Shown one piece after another: positions 12,819 to 24,990 of a DNA stretch of 64,000 nucleotides. Under the pieces are notes generated by a model. That model was not told where the DNA came from. It worked only from the letters and a program-made list of their open reading frames with translations, and did not search any database. Origin of the DNA: Erpobdella octoculata. Lineage: Eukaryota; Annelida; Clitellata; Hirudinida; Erpobdellidae. The stretch lies in NCBI GenBank assembly GCA_963978895.1, contig OZ022247.1:13332972-13396971 (forward strand), read 5' to 3'. The translations under genes were made by a program, and so were the position numbers. The first letter of the stretch is position 1. Every line of letters begins with the position of its first letter.

Positions 12819-13354
12819 TCGGTAACGATCCTTCTCGTTATCGGCCATATCTTCATTCTTTGATCTGGGTCGATCCGGTTGGCTGAGTGTGGATCCGGTT
12901 GACTGAATGGTTTCCTTCGTCGTCGGGTTTCCTGGTGCTCGTCTGGGAACCTGCAAATCCAGAACAGTCGTGACGATGAGCCACACGCGAAAGAAAGACG
13001 TGGTCGAAGAACCTTCCGAGCAAGGACAAAGGAGACGCCCTGCAGCTCTTTGTTCAGTGACGCGCTCTTCTTCCTGGAGACCTGCAAATAAAAACTTGCG
13101 ACCGATCCACTTTATCGTTAACCAAGATCGCCCAAAGAAAGAAATTAACCAAAGAAGGTTACCAAAATACCCTAGCACCAATTTCTGATAACAATGAAAT
13201 ACTAAACCAAAGATTATACACCCTAGGATAAATAAACCTAATTGTAGCCACAGCTACTCCAAACCTAATTTAATCGAGACAGGAAATCAGCTACTCGATA
13301 TAATAATGATAATACAACACAAAACACCAAATGGTTCTGAGAAGGAAGTCGCGC
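12819..13354 (-). other. 3' internal region of the LTR element, pol remainder deleted
   Basis: Between the truncated pol frame and the polypurine tract. Overlapping minus-strand frames here show no RNase H or other known domain, so most of reverse transcriptase and RNase H appears deleted. Confidence 0.5.
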
Positions 13355-14764
13355 TCAGCAAAGCATTGCTGACCAACTCCAAACCATAGTCAACAATTCT
13401 GCATAACTCGAGTAAATCTTACTCGTAAGAAAGAATAGTAACTTCATAGAAATTTGCCAACAGCTTAGGAATTGTGCTCTACCTACCCTCTGTAGCAGAG
13501 TTGGGATATCGGGGACTGGAAAGCCGTCTCCCCTAGGTCCCTTTGAAGCACAAACCATCGGGCTTACCATGGGACTCTGCGATGGTACAATGACACCCTG
13601 GCGAAGCATATCTTGTATCTGATTAGCCACTTCTACCTTCAACAATTCAGGGGTTCTATAGGCTCTCAGGTGTTTGGGGGTAAAGTCAGGAGAAATCGCG
13701 ATTTTGTGAGATACTACAGAACAAACTCCTAATGATTCTGAGAATATCTCGGGAAAATCATCAATTATGTCACATAATTGTGTGCGATAATCCTGCGAAA
13801 GATGGTCCAAACAGCCCTTTGCTACCCTACAACTCGGAGGTTTATCCTGACAAGGATCAAACTTACTTGGAAAATCAATCAAACCAAATTCGTGGTCCTT
13901 CTCGTATACTACAGAACAATTATTATTAATGGCGGTTTCTATTCGGTCATGGTATTTCCGAATTTTATTTGCATGTAGATGGTGTTTACAGCCCTCAATT
14001 TCCACTAAATAAGAGTATGGTGCTTTCACCTTCACTATTACCCCGGGACCCTGCCATCTCTTCATAAATTTAGACCCCCCTTTTACAGGTGCTAAAATTA
14101 TTACTCTGTCACCTACACAAAAAGACCTATCACTGCTCCTAACGTTATATTTTCGTGCGTAATTGCTCTGCTCTTGGTCTCCTGCAATTTCAGCAAATTC
14201 CTTAGCTAACTGTAGGTTTTGTCTGAGATCGGCTAAGTATTTGTACGGATTCTTACCTAAATGAAAAGGTAACTCCTTTTCGTTATTCCAAGAGTCTCTG
14301 AGGATAGCAAGTGGTCCTCGTGGCAAAGTACCATACACTAATGTATAAGGAGCAATATGAGTTGTAGATGACGGTTTCTCACGTAAACTCCATAATACAA
14401 AAGGAAGAACCTTAAACCACTCCTTAGGATGTGCCTCAACCAATTTAAAAATCATGTTCTTAAGACTCTGGTTACACCTCTCCACTAACCCGGATGCTTC
14501 AGGATGCCCTGGGGTGTTAAACCTAGGACTGCACCCCAAACATTTAAGAAAAGTCGTCGTTAACTGATTTTTAAAATTCGTACCACAATCGGAACTAATT
14601 ATTCGTGGTATGGAAAACGTCATAAAAATCTGAATAAGGATCTCACATACAGATTTAGCATCTAATGACCTTAATGGATAAGCCATCGGCCATCTGGAGA
14701 ACAAATCGACAACAACCAGGGCATAATTGTACTTGGGTCGGATAGTCACACTATCACCCGCTGG
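13355..14764 (-). pseudogene. Gmr1-like pol fragment: integrase upstream of truncated RT
   Basis: About 464 residues, open from the left break near 14764. Order on the minus strand: integrase catalytic core with all three acidic residues (VVVDLFSRWP, SSDCGTNF, SGLVERCNQ), then a GPY/F module (FCVGDRVIILAP, RWQGPGVIVKVKAPYSY), then a spacer, then the start of reverse transcriptase (YRTPELLKVEVANQI, GVIVPSQSPMVSPMV). The RT has lost the block containing its first catalytic aspartate and ends out of frame before any YxDD. Integrase before RT is the opposite of most Ty3/gypsy elements and is the arrangement of the Gmr1-like group. Gag, protease, RNase H and the integrase zinc domain are missing, so it cannot be autonomous. 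Confidence 0.85.
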
Positions 14765-14842
14765 AAAATTTAATCAAATAATTATTTGTGATATTTTCGT
14801 CAAACTATTTATTGTCTATGCTAATATGCTCGTTGTTTATGT
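14763..14842 (-). repeat. right arm of the inverted repeat pair
   Basis: Inverse of 10178-10252. It starts exactly where the pol fragment stops making sense, so it marks the breakpoint of an insertion or rearrangement inside the LTR element. Confidence 0.7.
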
Positions 14843-15384
14843 AACAGAATGTGGCTTATACAATCGATTATATAAAAGTGTTTTTAAAAAACTTTGTTTT
14901 TTGATTCATTTGTTTTTCCAGACGTCTTTCTCTTTGTTTAGTAGTCTTCATTTATTTTTACGCCCACCTTTTTCAGTTGCTTTAGCTTTCATGATGATTT
15001 AAATAATATTTTAATTGTATCAGATTTTTTGCTTTCAAAACTTTTAAAATCGTAATATGTTGATTTTTCGTATTGGTTTGATGTGCTTTTATTTCACATT
15101 ATCTTGATGACGAAATATTTTAATGTTTTCCCCTTTAGATTTCTAGAGGGTTAAAGTCTTATTGAGCGAGCGAGCAATATGCGGGACTGCCAGTGGCGCC
15201 GTCTAACACCGCACACGTTAGTCTAATTGCTAGCTGACAAAATTGTAAAGTGGCCGCTGGTCTGTTTAGTAAGTGGCACTCAAAAATGAATGTACTAAAA
15301 CTTTTTAACTTTACTTTTGAAAGCAAGATTGTTTTCAATTGGTAAAAAGTTTCAAAATTAAATTTGTTTTGTTTAAGTCCCTAA
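14843..15384. other. spacer between the inverted-repeat arm and the satellite
   Basis: No gene recognised. A less AT-rich patch lies at 15160-15260. The last 90 bases degrade gradually into satellite-like sequence (ctttaaaccactgtatctccg). Confidence 0.4.
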
Positions 15385-18300
15385 AAACTTTAAACCACTG
15401 TATCTCCGAAACGGAGCGTCCTAGAGCGAAAAGGACCTCGGATTCGTGATCCTCGGGCCGAGTTCTATTAGGTCCCATTACAATTTTTCAGTTTTGACAA
15501 CTTTTATTTTTCAAAATTTTAAACCGCTGTATCTCCGAAACGGAGCGTCCTAAAGCAAAAAGGACCTCGGATTCGTGATCCTCGGGGCGGGTTCTATTAG
15601 GATATTAAACAATTTTTCAGTTTTGACAACTTTTATTTTTCAAAACTTTAAACCGCTGTATCTCCGAAACGGAGCGTCCTAAAACAAAAAGGACCTCGGA
15701 TTCGTGATCCTCGGGCCGAGTTCTATTAGGATATTAAACAATTTTTCAGTTTTGACAACTTTTATTTTTCAAAACTTTAAACCGCTGTATCTCCGAAACG
15801 GAGCGTCCTAAAACAAAAAGGACCTCGGATTCGTGATCCTCGGGCCGAGTTCTATTAGGATATTAAACAATTTTTCAGTTTTGACAACTTTTATTTTTCA
15901 AAACTTTAAACCGCTGTATCTCCGAAACGGAGCGTACTAGAGCAAAAAGGACCTCGGATTCGTGATCCTCGGGCCGAGTTCTATTAAGATATTAAACAAT
16001 TTTTCAGTTTTGACAACTTTTATTTTTCAAAACTTTAAACCGCTGTATCTCCGAAACGGAGCGTCCTAGAACAAAAAGGACCTCGGATTCGTGATCCTCG
16101 GGCCGAGTTCTATTAGGTCCCATTACAATTTTTCAGTTTTGACAACTTTTATTTTTCAAAACTTTAAACCGCTGTATCTCCGAAACGGAGCGTCATAGAG
16201 CAAAAAGGACCTCGGATTCGTGATCCTCGGGGCGAGTTCTATTATGTCCCATTACAATTTTTCAGTTTTGACAACTTTTCTTTTTCAAAACTTTAAACCG
16301 CTGTATCTCCGAAACGGAGCGTCCTAGAGCAAAAAGGACCTCGGATTCGTGATCCTCGGGGCGAGTTCTATTAGGATATTAAACAATTTGTCAGTTTTGA
16401 CAACTTTTATTTTTAAAAACTTCAAACCGCTGTATCTCCGAAACGGAGCGTCCTAGAGCAAAAAAGACCTCGGATTCGTGATCCTCGGGGCGAGTTCTAT
16501 TAGGATATTGAACAATTTTTCAGTTTTGACAACTTTTATTTTTCAAAACTTTAAACCGCTGTATCTCCGAAACGGAGCGTACTAGAGCAAAAAGAACCTC
16601 GGATTCGTGATCCTCGAGCCGAGTTCTATTAAGATATTAAACAATTTTTCAGTTTTGACAACTTTTATTTTTCAAAACTTTAAACCGCTGTATCTCCGAA
16701 ACAGAGCGTACTAGAGCAAAAAGGACCTCGGATTCGTGATCCTCGGGGCGAGTTCTATTAAGATATTAAACAATTTTTCAGTTTTGACAACTTTTATTTT
16801 TCAAAACTTTAAACCGCTGTATCTCCGAAACGGAGCGTCCTAGAGCAAAAAGGACCTCGGATTCGTGATTTTCGGGGCGAGTTCTATTGGGATATTAAAC
16901 AATTTTTCAGTTTTGACAACTTTTATTTTTCAAAACTTTAAACCGCTGTATCTCCGAAACGAAGCGTCCTAGAGCAAAAAGGACCTCGGATTCGTGATCC
17001 TCGGGCCGAGTTCTATTAGGATATCAAACAATTTTTCAGTTTTGACAACTTTTATTTTTCAAAACTTTAAACCGCTGTATCTCCGAAACGGAGCGTACTA
17101 GAGCAAAAAGGACCTCGGATTCGTGATCCTCGGGCCGAGTTCTATTAAGATATTAAACAATTTTTCAGTTTTGACAACTTTTATTTTTCAAAACTTCAAA
17201 CCGCTGTATCTCCGAAACGGAGCGTCCTAGAGCAAAAAGGACCTCGGATTCGTGATCTTCGGGGCGAGTTCTATTGGGATATTAAACAATTTTTCAGTTT
17301 TGACAACTTTTATTTTTCAAAACTTTAAACCGCTGTATCTCCGAAACGGAGCGTCCTAGAGCAAAAACGACCTCGGATTCGTGATCCTCGGGGCGAGTTC
17401 TATTAGGATATTAAACAATTTTTCAGTTTTGACAACTTTTATTTTTCAAAACTTTAAACCGCTGTATCTCCGAAACGGAGCGTCCTAGAACAAAAAGGAC
17501 CTCGGATTCGTGATCCTCGGGCCGAGTTCTATTAGGTCCCATTACAATTTTTCAGTTTTGACAACTTTTATTTTTCAAAACTTTAAACCGCTGTATCTCC
17601 GAAACGGAGCGTCATAGAGCAAAAAGGACCTCGGATTCGTGATCCTCGGGGCGAGTTCTATTATGTCCCATTACAATTTTTCAGTTTTGACAACTTTTCT
17701 TTTTCAAAACTTTAAACCGCTGTATCTCCGAAACGGAGCGTCCTAGAGCAAAAAGGACCTCGGATTCGTGATCCTCGGGGCGAGTTCTATTAGGATATTA
17801 AACAATTTGTCAGTTTTGACAACTTTTATTTTTAAAAACTTCAAACCGCTGTATCTCCGAAACGGAGCGTCCTAGAGCAAAAAAGACCTCGGATTCGTGA
17901 TCCTCGGGGCGAGTTCTATTAGGATATTGAACAATTTTTCAGTTTTGACAACTTTTATTTTTCAAAACTTTAAACCGCTGTATCTCCGAAACGGAGCGTA
18001 CTAGAGCAAAAAGAACCTCGGATTCGTGATCCTCGAGCCGAGTTCTATTAAGATATTAAACAATTTTTCAGTTTTGACAACTTTTATTTTTCAAAACTTT
18101 AAACCGCTGTATCTCCGAAACAGAGCGTACTAGAGCAAAAAGGACCTCGGATTCGTGATCCTCGGGGCGAGTTCTATTAAGATATTAAACAATTTTTCAG
18201 TTTTGACAACTTTTATTTTTCAAAACTTTAAACCGCTGTATCTCCGAAACGGAGCGTCCTAGAGCAAAAAGGACCTCGGATTCGTGATTTTCGGGGCGAG

Positions 18301-21300
18301 TTCTATTGGGATATTAAACAATTTTTCAGTTTTGACAACTTTTATTTTTCAAAACTTTAAACCGCTGTATCTCCGAAACGAAGCGTCCTAGAGCAAAAAG
18401 GACCTCGGATTCGTGATCCTCGGGCCGAGTTCTATTAGGATATCAAACAATTTTTCAGTTTTGACAACTTTTATTTTTCAAAACTTTAAACCGCTGTATC
18501 TCCGAAACGGAGCGTACTAGAGCAAAAAGGACCTCGGATTCGTGATCCTCGGGCCGAGTTCTATTAAGATATTAAACAATTTTTCAGTTTTGACAACTTT
18601 TATTTTTCAAAACTTCAAACCGCTGTATCTCCGAAACGGAGCGTCCTAGAGCAAAAAGGACCTCGGATTCGTGATCTTCGGGGCGAGTTCTATTGGGATA
18701 TTAAACAATTTTTCAGTTTTGACAACTTTTATTTTTCAAAACTTTAAACCGCTGTATCTCCGAAACGGAGCGTCCTAGAGCAAAAACGACCTCGGATTCG
18801 TGATCCTCGGGGCGAGTTCTATTAGGATATTAAACAATTTTTCAGTTTTGACAACTTTCATTTTTCAAAACTTTAAACCGCTGTATCTCCGAAACGGAGC
18901 GTACTAGAGCAAAAAGGACCTCGAATTCGTTATCCTCGGGCCGAGTTCTATCAAGATATTAAACAATTTTTCAGTTTTGACAACTTTTATTTTTCAAAAC
19001 TTTAAACCGCTGTATCTCCGAAACGGAGCGTCCTAGAGCAAAAAGAACCTCGGATTCGTGATCCTCGGGCCGAGTTCTATTAGGATATTAAACAATTTTT
19101 CAGTTTTGACAACTTTTATTTTTCAAAACTTTAAACCGCTGTATCTCCGAAACGAAGCGTCCTAGAGCAAAAAGGACCTCGGATTCGTGATCCTCGGGCC
19201 GAGTTCTATTAGGATATTTAACAATTTTTCAGTTTTGACAACTTTTATTTTTCAAAACTTTAAACCGCTGTATCTCCGAAACGGAGCGTACTAGAGCAAA
19301 AAGGACCTCGGATTCGTGATCCTCGGGCCGAGTTCTATTAAGATATTAAACAATTTTTCAGTTTTGACAACTTTTATTTTTCAAAACTTCAAACCGCTGT
19401 ATCTCCGAAACGGAGCGTCCTAGAGCAAAAAGGACCTCGGATTCGTGATCTTCGGGGCGAGTTCTATTGGGATATTAAACAATTTTTCAGTTTTGACAAC
19501 TTTTATTTTTCAAAACTTTAAACCGCTGTATCTCCGAAACGGAGCGTCCTAGAGCAAAAACGACCTCGGATTCGTGATCCTCGGGGCGAGTTCTATTAGG
19601 ATATTAAACAATTTTTCAGTTTTGACAACTTTCATTTTTCAAAACTTTAAACCGCTGTATCTCCGAAACGGAGCGTCCAAAAACAAAAAGGACCACGGAT
19701 TCGTGATCCTCGGGCCGAGTTCTATTAGGATATTTAACAATTTTTCAGTTTTGACAACTTTTATTTTTCAAAACTTTAAACCGCTGTATCTCCGAAACGG
19801 AGCGTCCTAGAGCAAAAAGGACCTCGGATTCGTGATCTTCGGGGCGAGTTCTATTGGGATATTAAACAATTTTTCAGTTTTGACAACTTTTATTTTTCAA
19901 AACTTTAAACCGCTGTATCTCCGAAACGGAGCGTACTAGAGCAAAAAGGACCTCGGATTCGTGATCCTCGGGCCGAGTTCTATTAAGATATTAAACAATT
20001 TTTCAGTTTTGACAACTTTTATTTTTCAAAACTTCAAACCGCTGTATCTCCGAAACGGAGCGTCCTAGAGCAAAAAGGACCTCGGATGCGTGATCTTCGG
20101 GGCGAGTTCTATTGGGATATTAAACAATTTTTCAGTTTTGACAACTTTTATTTTTCAAAACTTCAAACCGCTGTATCTCCGAAACGGAGCGTCCTAGAGC
20201 AAAAAGGACCTCGGATTCGTGATCCTCGGGGCAAGTTCTATTAGGATATTAAACAATTTTTCAGTTTTGACAACTTTTATTTTTCAAAATTTTAAACCGC
20301 CGTATCTCCGAAACGGAGCGTACTAGAGCAAAAAGGACCTCGAATTCGTGATCCTCGGGCCGAGTTCTATCAAGATATTAAACAATTTTTCAGTTTTGAC
20401 AACTTTTATTTTTCAAAACTTTAAACCGCTGTATCTCCGAAACGGAGCGTCCTAGAGCAAAAAGAACCTCGGATTCATGATCCTCGGGCCGAGTTCTATT
20501 AGGATATTAAACAATTTTTCAGTTTTGACAACTTTTATTTTTCAAAACTTTAAACCGCTGTATCTCCGAAACGAAGCGTCCTAGAGCAAAAAGGACCTCG
20601 GATTCGTGATCCTCGGGCAGAGTTCTATTAGGATATTAAACAATTTTTCAGTTTTGACAACTTTTATTTTTCAAAACTTTAAACCGCTGTATCTCCGAAA
20701 CGGAGCGTCCTAGAGCAAAAACGACCTCGGATTCGTGATCCTCGGGCCGAGTTCTATTAGGATATTTAACAATTTTTCAGTTTTGACAACTTTTATTTTT
20801 CAAAATTTTATACCGCCGTATCTCCGAAACGGAGCGTACTAGAGCAAAAAGGACCTCGAATTCGTGATCCTCGGGCCGAGTTCTATCAAGATATTAAACA
20901 ATTTTTCAGTTTTGACAACTTTTATTTTTCAAAACTTTAAACCGCTGTATCTCCGAAACGGAGCGTCCTAGAACAAAAAGGACCTCGGATTCGTGATCCT
21001 CGGGCCGAGTTCTATTGGGATATTAAACAATTTTTCAGTTTTGACAACTTTTATTTTTCAAAACTTTAAACCGCTGTATCTCCGAAACGGAGCGTACTAG
21101 AGCAAAAAGGACCTCGGATTCGTGATCCTCGAGCCGAGTTCTATTAAGATATTAAACAATTTTTCAGTTTTGACAACTTTTATTTTTCAAAACTTTAAAC
21201 CGCTGTATCTCCGAAACGGAGCGTCCTAGAGCAAAAACGACCTCGGATTCGTGATCCTCGGGGCGAGTTCTATTAGGATATTAAACAATTTTTCAGTTTT

Positions 21301-22229
21301 GACAACTTTCATTTTTCAAAACTTTAAACCGCTGTATCTCCGAAACGGAGCGTCCTAAAACAAAAGGACCTCGGATTCGTGATCCTCGGGCCGAGTTCTA
21401 TTAGGATATTTAACAATTTTTCAGTTTTGACAACTTTTATTTTTCAAAACTTTAAACCGCTGTATCTCCGAAACGGAGCGTACTAGAGCAAAAAGGACCT
21501 CGGATTCGTGATCCTCGGGCCGAGTTCTATTAAGATATTAAACAATTTTTCAGTTTTGACAACTTTTATTTTTCAAAACTTCAAACCGCTGTATCTCCGA
21601 AACGGAGCGTCCTAGAGCAAAAAGGACCTCGGATTCGTGATCCTCGGGGCAAGTTCTATTAGGATATTAAACAATTTTTCAGTTTTGACAACTTTTATTT
21701 TTCAAAATTTTAAACCGCCGTATCTCCGAAACGGAGCGTACTAGAGCAAAAAGGACCTCGAATTCGTGATCCTCGGGCCGAGTTCTATCAAGATATTAAA
21801 CAATTTTTCAGTTTTGACAACTTTTATTTTTCAAAACTTTAAACCGCTGTATCTCCGAAACGGAGCGTCCTAGAACAAAAAGGACCTCGGATTCGTGATC
21901 CTTGGGCCGAGTTCTATTGGGATATTAAACAATTTTTCAGTTTTGACAACTTTTATTTTTCAAAACTTTAAACCGCTGTATCTCCGAAACGAAGCGTACT
22001 AGAGCAAAAAGGACCTCGATTTGTGATCCTCGGGCCGAGTTCTATTAAGATATTAAACAATTTTTCTGTTTTGACAACTTTTATTTTTCAAAACTTTAAA
22101 CCGCTGTATCTCCGAAACGGAGCGTCCTAGAGCAAAAAGAACCTCGGATTCGTGATCCTCGGGGCGAGTTCTATTAGGATATTAAACAATTTTTCAGTTT
22201 TGACAACTTTTATTTTTAAAAACTTTAAA
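15385..22229. repeat. 129-bp satellite array, about 53 monomers
   Basis: Monomer recognisable by ccgctgtatctccgaaacgg, ggacctcggattcgtgatcc and cagttttgacaacttttatt. Successive copies of aaaccgctgt at 15521, 15650 and 15779 give a 129-bp period. Monomers differ by a few diagnostic variants (gtcc/gtac, gggccgag/ggggcgag, taggtccc/taggatat). It ends at 22229, where the sequence passes into Helitron-like DNA. Open frames inside are artefacts of the repeat. Confidence 0.95.
16050..18887. repeat. 11-monomer higher-order repeat, two copies of 1,419 bp
   Basis: Rare variants recur at exactly 11 x 129 = 1,419 bp: gtcatagag at 16192 and 17611, gcgtcctaga+acaaaa at 16061 and 17480, gcaaaaacga at 17361 and 18780, and the gaacc/ctcgagcc monomer near 16590 and 18010. 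The two copies look essentially identical where compared, implying a recent block duplication or an assembly duplication. Confidence 0.85.
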
Positions 22230-23083
22230 ATAACCCTTTTTTCCACCCCACATTTGAAGTCCTGGAAACCAAATTTTCAGAAGATTGTGAAACCCGTATA
22301 TCATAATCTTTAGAGTAGAAACTAAATACTAATTTTTATTTTTGTAGCATTAACAGTTTTTGAGTAGAAGCTACTTTAAAAACCAAATAACCCAATTTTC
22401 CAACCCACATTTGAGGTCCGGGAAACAAAATTTGTAAAAAATGGTGAAACATGTATATCTTTATTTTTAGAAAAGAAACTAAATAATAATTTTTACATCT
22501 GTGGTATTTACTGTTTTTGAGTAGCAGCTACTATAAAAGACAATTAGCCCTATTTTCCACTCCACATTTGAAGTCCTGGAAACCAAATTTTCAAAAAATG
22601 CTAAAACACGTATTTCATTATTTTTGGAGTAGAAACTAAATACTAATTTTTACTCCTGTAGCATTAACAGTTTTTGAGTAGAAGCTACTTTAAAAACCAA
22701 ATAACCCAATTTTCCAACCCACATTAGAGGTCCGGGAAACCGAATTTTCAAAAAATGGTGAAACACGTATCTTTTTATTTTTCAAAAAGAATCTATATAC
22801 CAAATTTCAAAATCTCCTCATTTTTGGTTTTCGAGATATACATTGTTTTAGAATTTAGTTTGTTTTCCAGTTTTTTCCCCTCAGGAGCAAAATTTTTAAA
22901 AATCCTTTCTTAGCGGATGTTTACGCTATAAAAGTAATATAAGTTCCAAATTTCACGTTCCTAAGATGAGGCGTTTGAGCTCGGCGTTGATTATCAGTCA
23001 GTCAGTCAGTCAGTCAGTCAGTCAGTCAGTCAGTCAGTCAGTCAGTCAGTCAGTCAGGACATGTTCTTTTATATATATAGATT
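22230..23083 (-). mobile_element. Helitron-type 5' end with 157-bp tandem units and (CAGT)n
   Basis: Four units of about 157 bp start near 22247, 22405, 22560 and 22720, alternating gaagtcctgg and gaggtccggg types. A tetranucleotide (CAGT)n run follows at 22995-23057, then a terminus reading, on the minus strand, TCTATATATATA and then AGAACATGTCC. That resembles Helitron 5' ends. It joins satellite at a point equivalent to acaat|ttttcag, between A and T on the minus strand, as Helitron insertion requires. Confidence 0.6.
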
Positions 23084-23898
23084 TTTCAGTTTTGACAACT
23101 TTTATTTTTCAAAACTTTAAACCGCTGTATCTCCGAAACGAAGCGTCCTAGAGCAAAAAGGACCTCGGATTCGTGATCCTCGGGCCGAGTTCTATTAGGT
23201 TATTAAATAATTTTGCAGTTTTGACAACTTTTATTTTTCAAAACTTCAAACCGCTGTATCTCCGAAACGGAGCGTCCTAGAGCAAAAAGGACCTCGGATT
23301 CGTGATCCTCGGGGCGAGTTCTATTAGGATATTAAACAATTTTTCAGTTTTGACAACTTTTATTTTTCAAAACTTTAAACCGCTGTATCTCCGAAACGGA
23401 GCGTCCTAAAACAAAAAGGACCTCGGATTCGTGATCCTCGGGCGAGTTCTATTAGGATATTAAACAATTTTTCAGTTTTGACAACTTTTATTTTTCAAAA
23501 CTTTAAACCGCTGTATCTCCGAAACGGAGCGTCCTAAAACAAAAAGGACCTCGGATTCGTGATCCTCGGGCCGAGTTCTATTAGGATATTAAACAATTTT
23601 TCAGTTTTGACAACTTTTATTTTTCAAAACTTTAAACCGCTGTATCTCCGAAACGGAGCGTACTAGAGCAAAAAGGACCTCGGATTCGTGATCCTCGGGC
23701 GAGTTCTATTAGGATATTAAACAATTTTTCAGTTTTGACAACTTTTATTTTTCAAAACTTTAAACCGCTGTATCTCCGAAACGGAGCGTCATAGAGCAAA
23801 AAGGACCTCGGATTCGTGATCCTCGGGGCGAGTTCTATTATGTCCCATTACAATTTTTCAGTTTTGACAACTTTTCTTTTTCAAAACTTTAAACCGCT
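23084..23898. repeat. 129-bp satellite, second block, about six monomers
   Basis: Same monomer as the main array, starting part-way through a unit at ttttcagttttgac and ending abruptly inside aaaccgct, where it fuses to the truncated LTR at 23901. The final monomer carries the tatgtccc variant also seen at 16240 and 17660. Confidence 0.9.
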
Positions 23899-23900
23899 TT

Positions 23901-24175
23901 AAACGACGCGACAGATACAAAAAACAGTTTCAACTTCGATCAAGCAATGGCGAACAATGGCGAACAAGAAGCAGGAACAAGAAGAAGGGACCGAAGTAGT
24001 TCGCGACAGCCTTATAAATACAAGCCCTCCAGGCTACAGGCTACAGGCTTAAACATTCAAATATTCGCGCAACAATCCAAACACGCAACGTTGTGCAATA
24101 CCCGATGCACCGCCTGCGCCGGAAATCCCAAAGTTTAGATCCAGGCACGCACACGCGTAAACGCGGGCGTGACAC
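23901..24175 (-). mobile_element. 5' LTR of the Gmr1-like element, truncated
   Basis: Identical to 12528-12802. On the minus strand it keeps the LTR start but lacks its last 130 bases. The primer-binding site and gag that should follow are also absent, replaced by satellite. The outer edge is followed by CTGAT, the same target duplication as at 12393-12397. Confidence 0.85.
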
Positions 24176-24480
24176 TGATCCCGGTCGCTTTCCCGCTCCC
24201 GGCCGTTTTCTCGCTCTCGTTTGCTTTCCAGCTCTCAGTTTTTTCGTTCCCTCTTGTTTTCCTGTTTTATTTCCCGCTCATTTTCTTATTTCCGTTTCCG
24301 CTCGCTCTCCCATTCCAGCTCTGCTCGATTTGTGACCGATTTTAATTTTTTCTTCACTATAATTGTCTCCCATTGCCTCTCAAGCTTGTGTGAAACTTGC
24401 ATCAGGATCGGATGAATGGTGTAGCAATGCATAAAGGAATTAGATACTTACTTACATAATTTAATTTATATATATATATA
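24176..24480 (-). mobile_element. Helitron 5' half, split by the LTR element
   Basis: Continues the copy begun at 12270: pyrimidine-rich core, then cgatttgtgaccgatttt, ctctcaagcttgtgtgaaac and atcggatgaatggtgtagca, ending in a short TA run. These match, in order, the 5' halves at 30940-31130 and 60119-60290. Confidence 0.75.
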
Positions 24481-24674
24481 TATAGATTAATTATTTATAC
24501 TTAAATAATTTATGATTTTAAAAGTTAATTTTTTAAAGCTCTAAATAATAAAAAGCGCACCATCACACGCACACATAGCTAAATGCTAACCAAGCTACAA
24601 AATGGGAATCCTATTATCATAGATATATATCTATGTCTATTATATATTAAGAAGTCAAGGGTTGGTCTAGTCAC

Positions 24675-24795
24675 TAGTGTCTAGTGGTGGTATAGAGAGG
24701 CACCGGCTTTCAGAGTCGTAGGACCTGGGTTCGATTCCTGGTCCGGGTACGTAATTTCCTGGAGCAAGAAACTAACTCACATGTGCTCACGTCAA
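24675..24795 (+). mobile_element. tRNA-derived SINE head
   Basis: A tRNA-like RNA polymerase III promoter: A box near 24688 (TGGTATAGAGAGG) and a good B box GGTTCGATTCC at 24728-24738, 40 bp apart. The following ggagcaagaaactaactcac resembles the body found after the tRNA head in many animal SINEs. It lacks a proper acceptor stem, so it is not a functional tRNA gene. Confidence 0.6.
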
Positions 24796-24990
24796 CTCCC
24801 GGTCGCTTTTCATTTCCCGCTCGCTCTTTCGCGCTCTGTCGCTTTTCCGTTCTCGCATGCTTTCTTGTTCCCACTCAATTTTTAGTTCCCCCTTTTTTCG
24901 CTCTTCCGCACCGCTTATTTTGTGACCGAATTTTTTTTTCACAAAAACCTTCCTCCATTGACTCTCAAGGTGTGTCATGTAAACCGAGGA
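24796..24990 (-). mobile_element. Helitron core fragment
   Basis: Pyrimidine-rich core followed by ttattttgtgaccga and gactctcaaggtgtgt, matching the 5'-proximal part of the Helitron family. No terminus is retained. Confidence 0.55.

Noticed and set aside
15385..22229. CRISPR-like array
   Set aside because: Units are contiguous 129-bp monomers without unique spacers, in an animal genome; it is a satellite.
24675..24750. Functional tRNA gene
   Set aside because: A and B boxes are present but no acceptor stem or clean anticodon arm can be formed; it is a SINE head.
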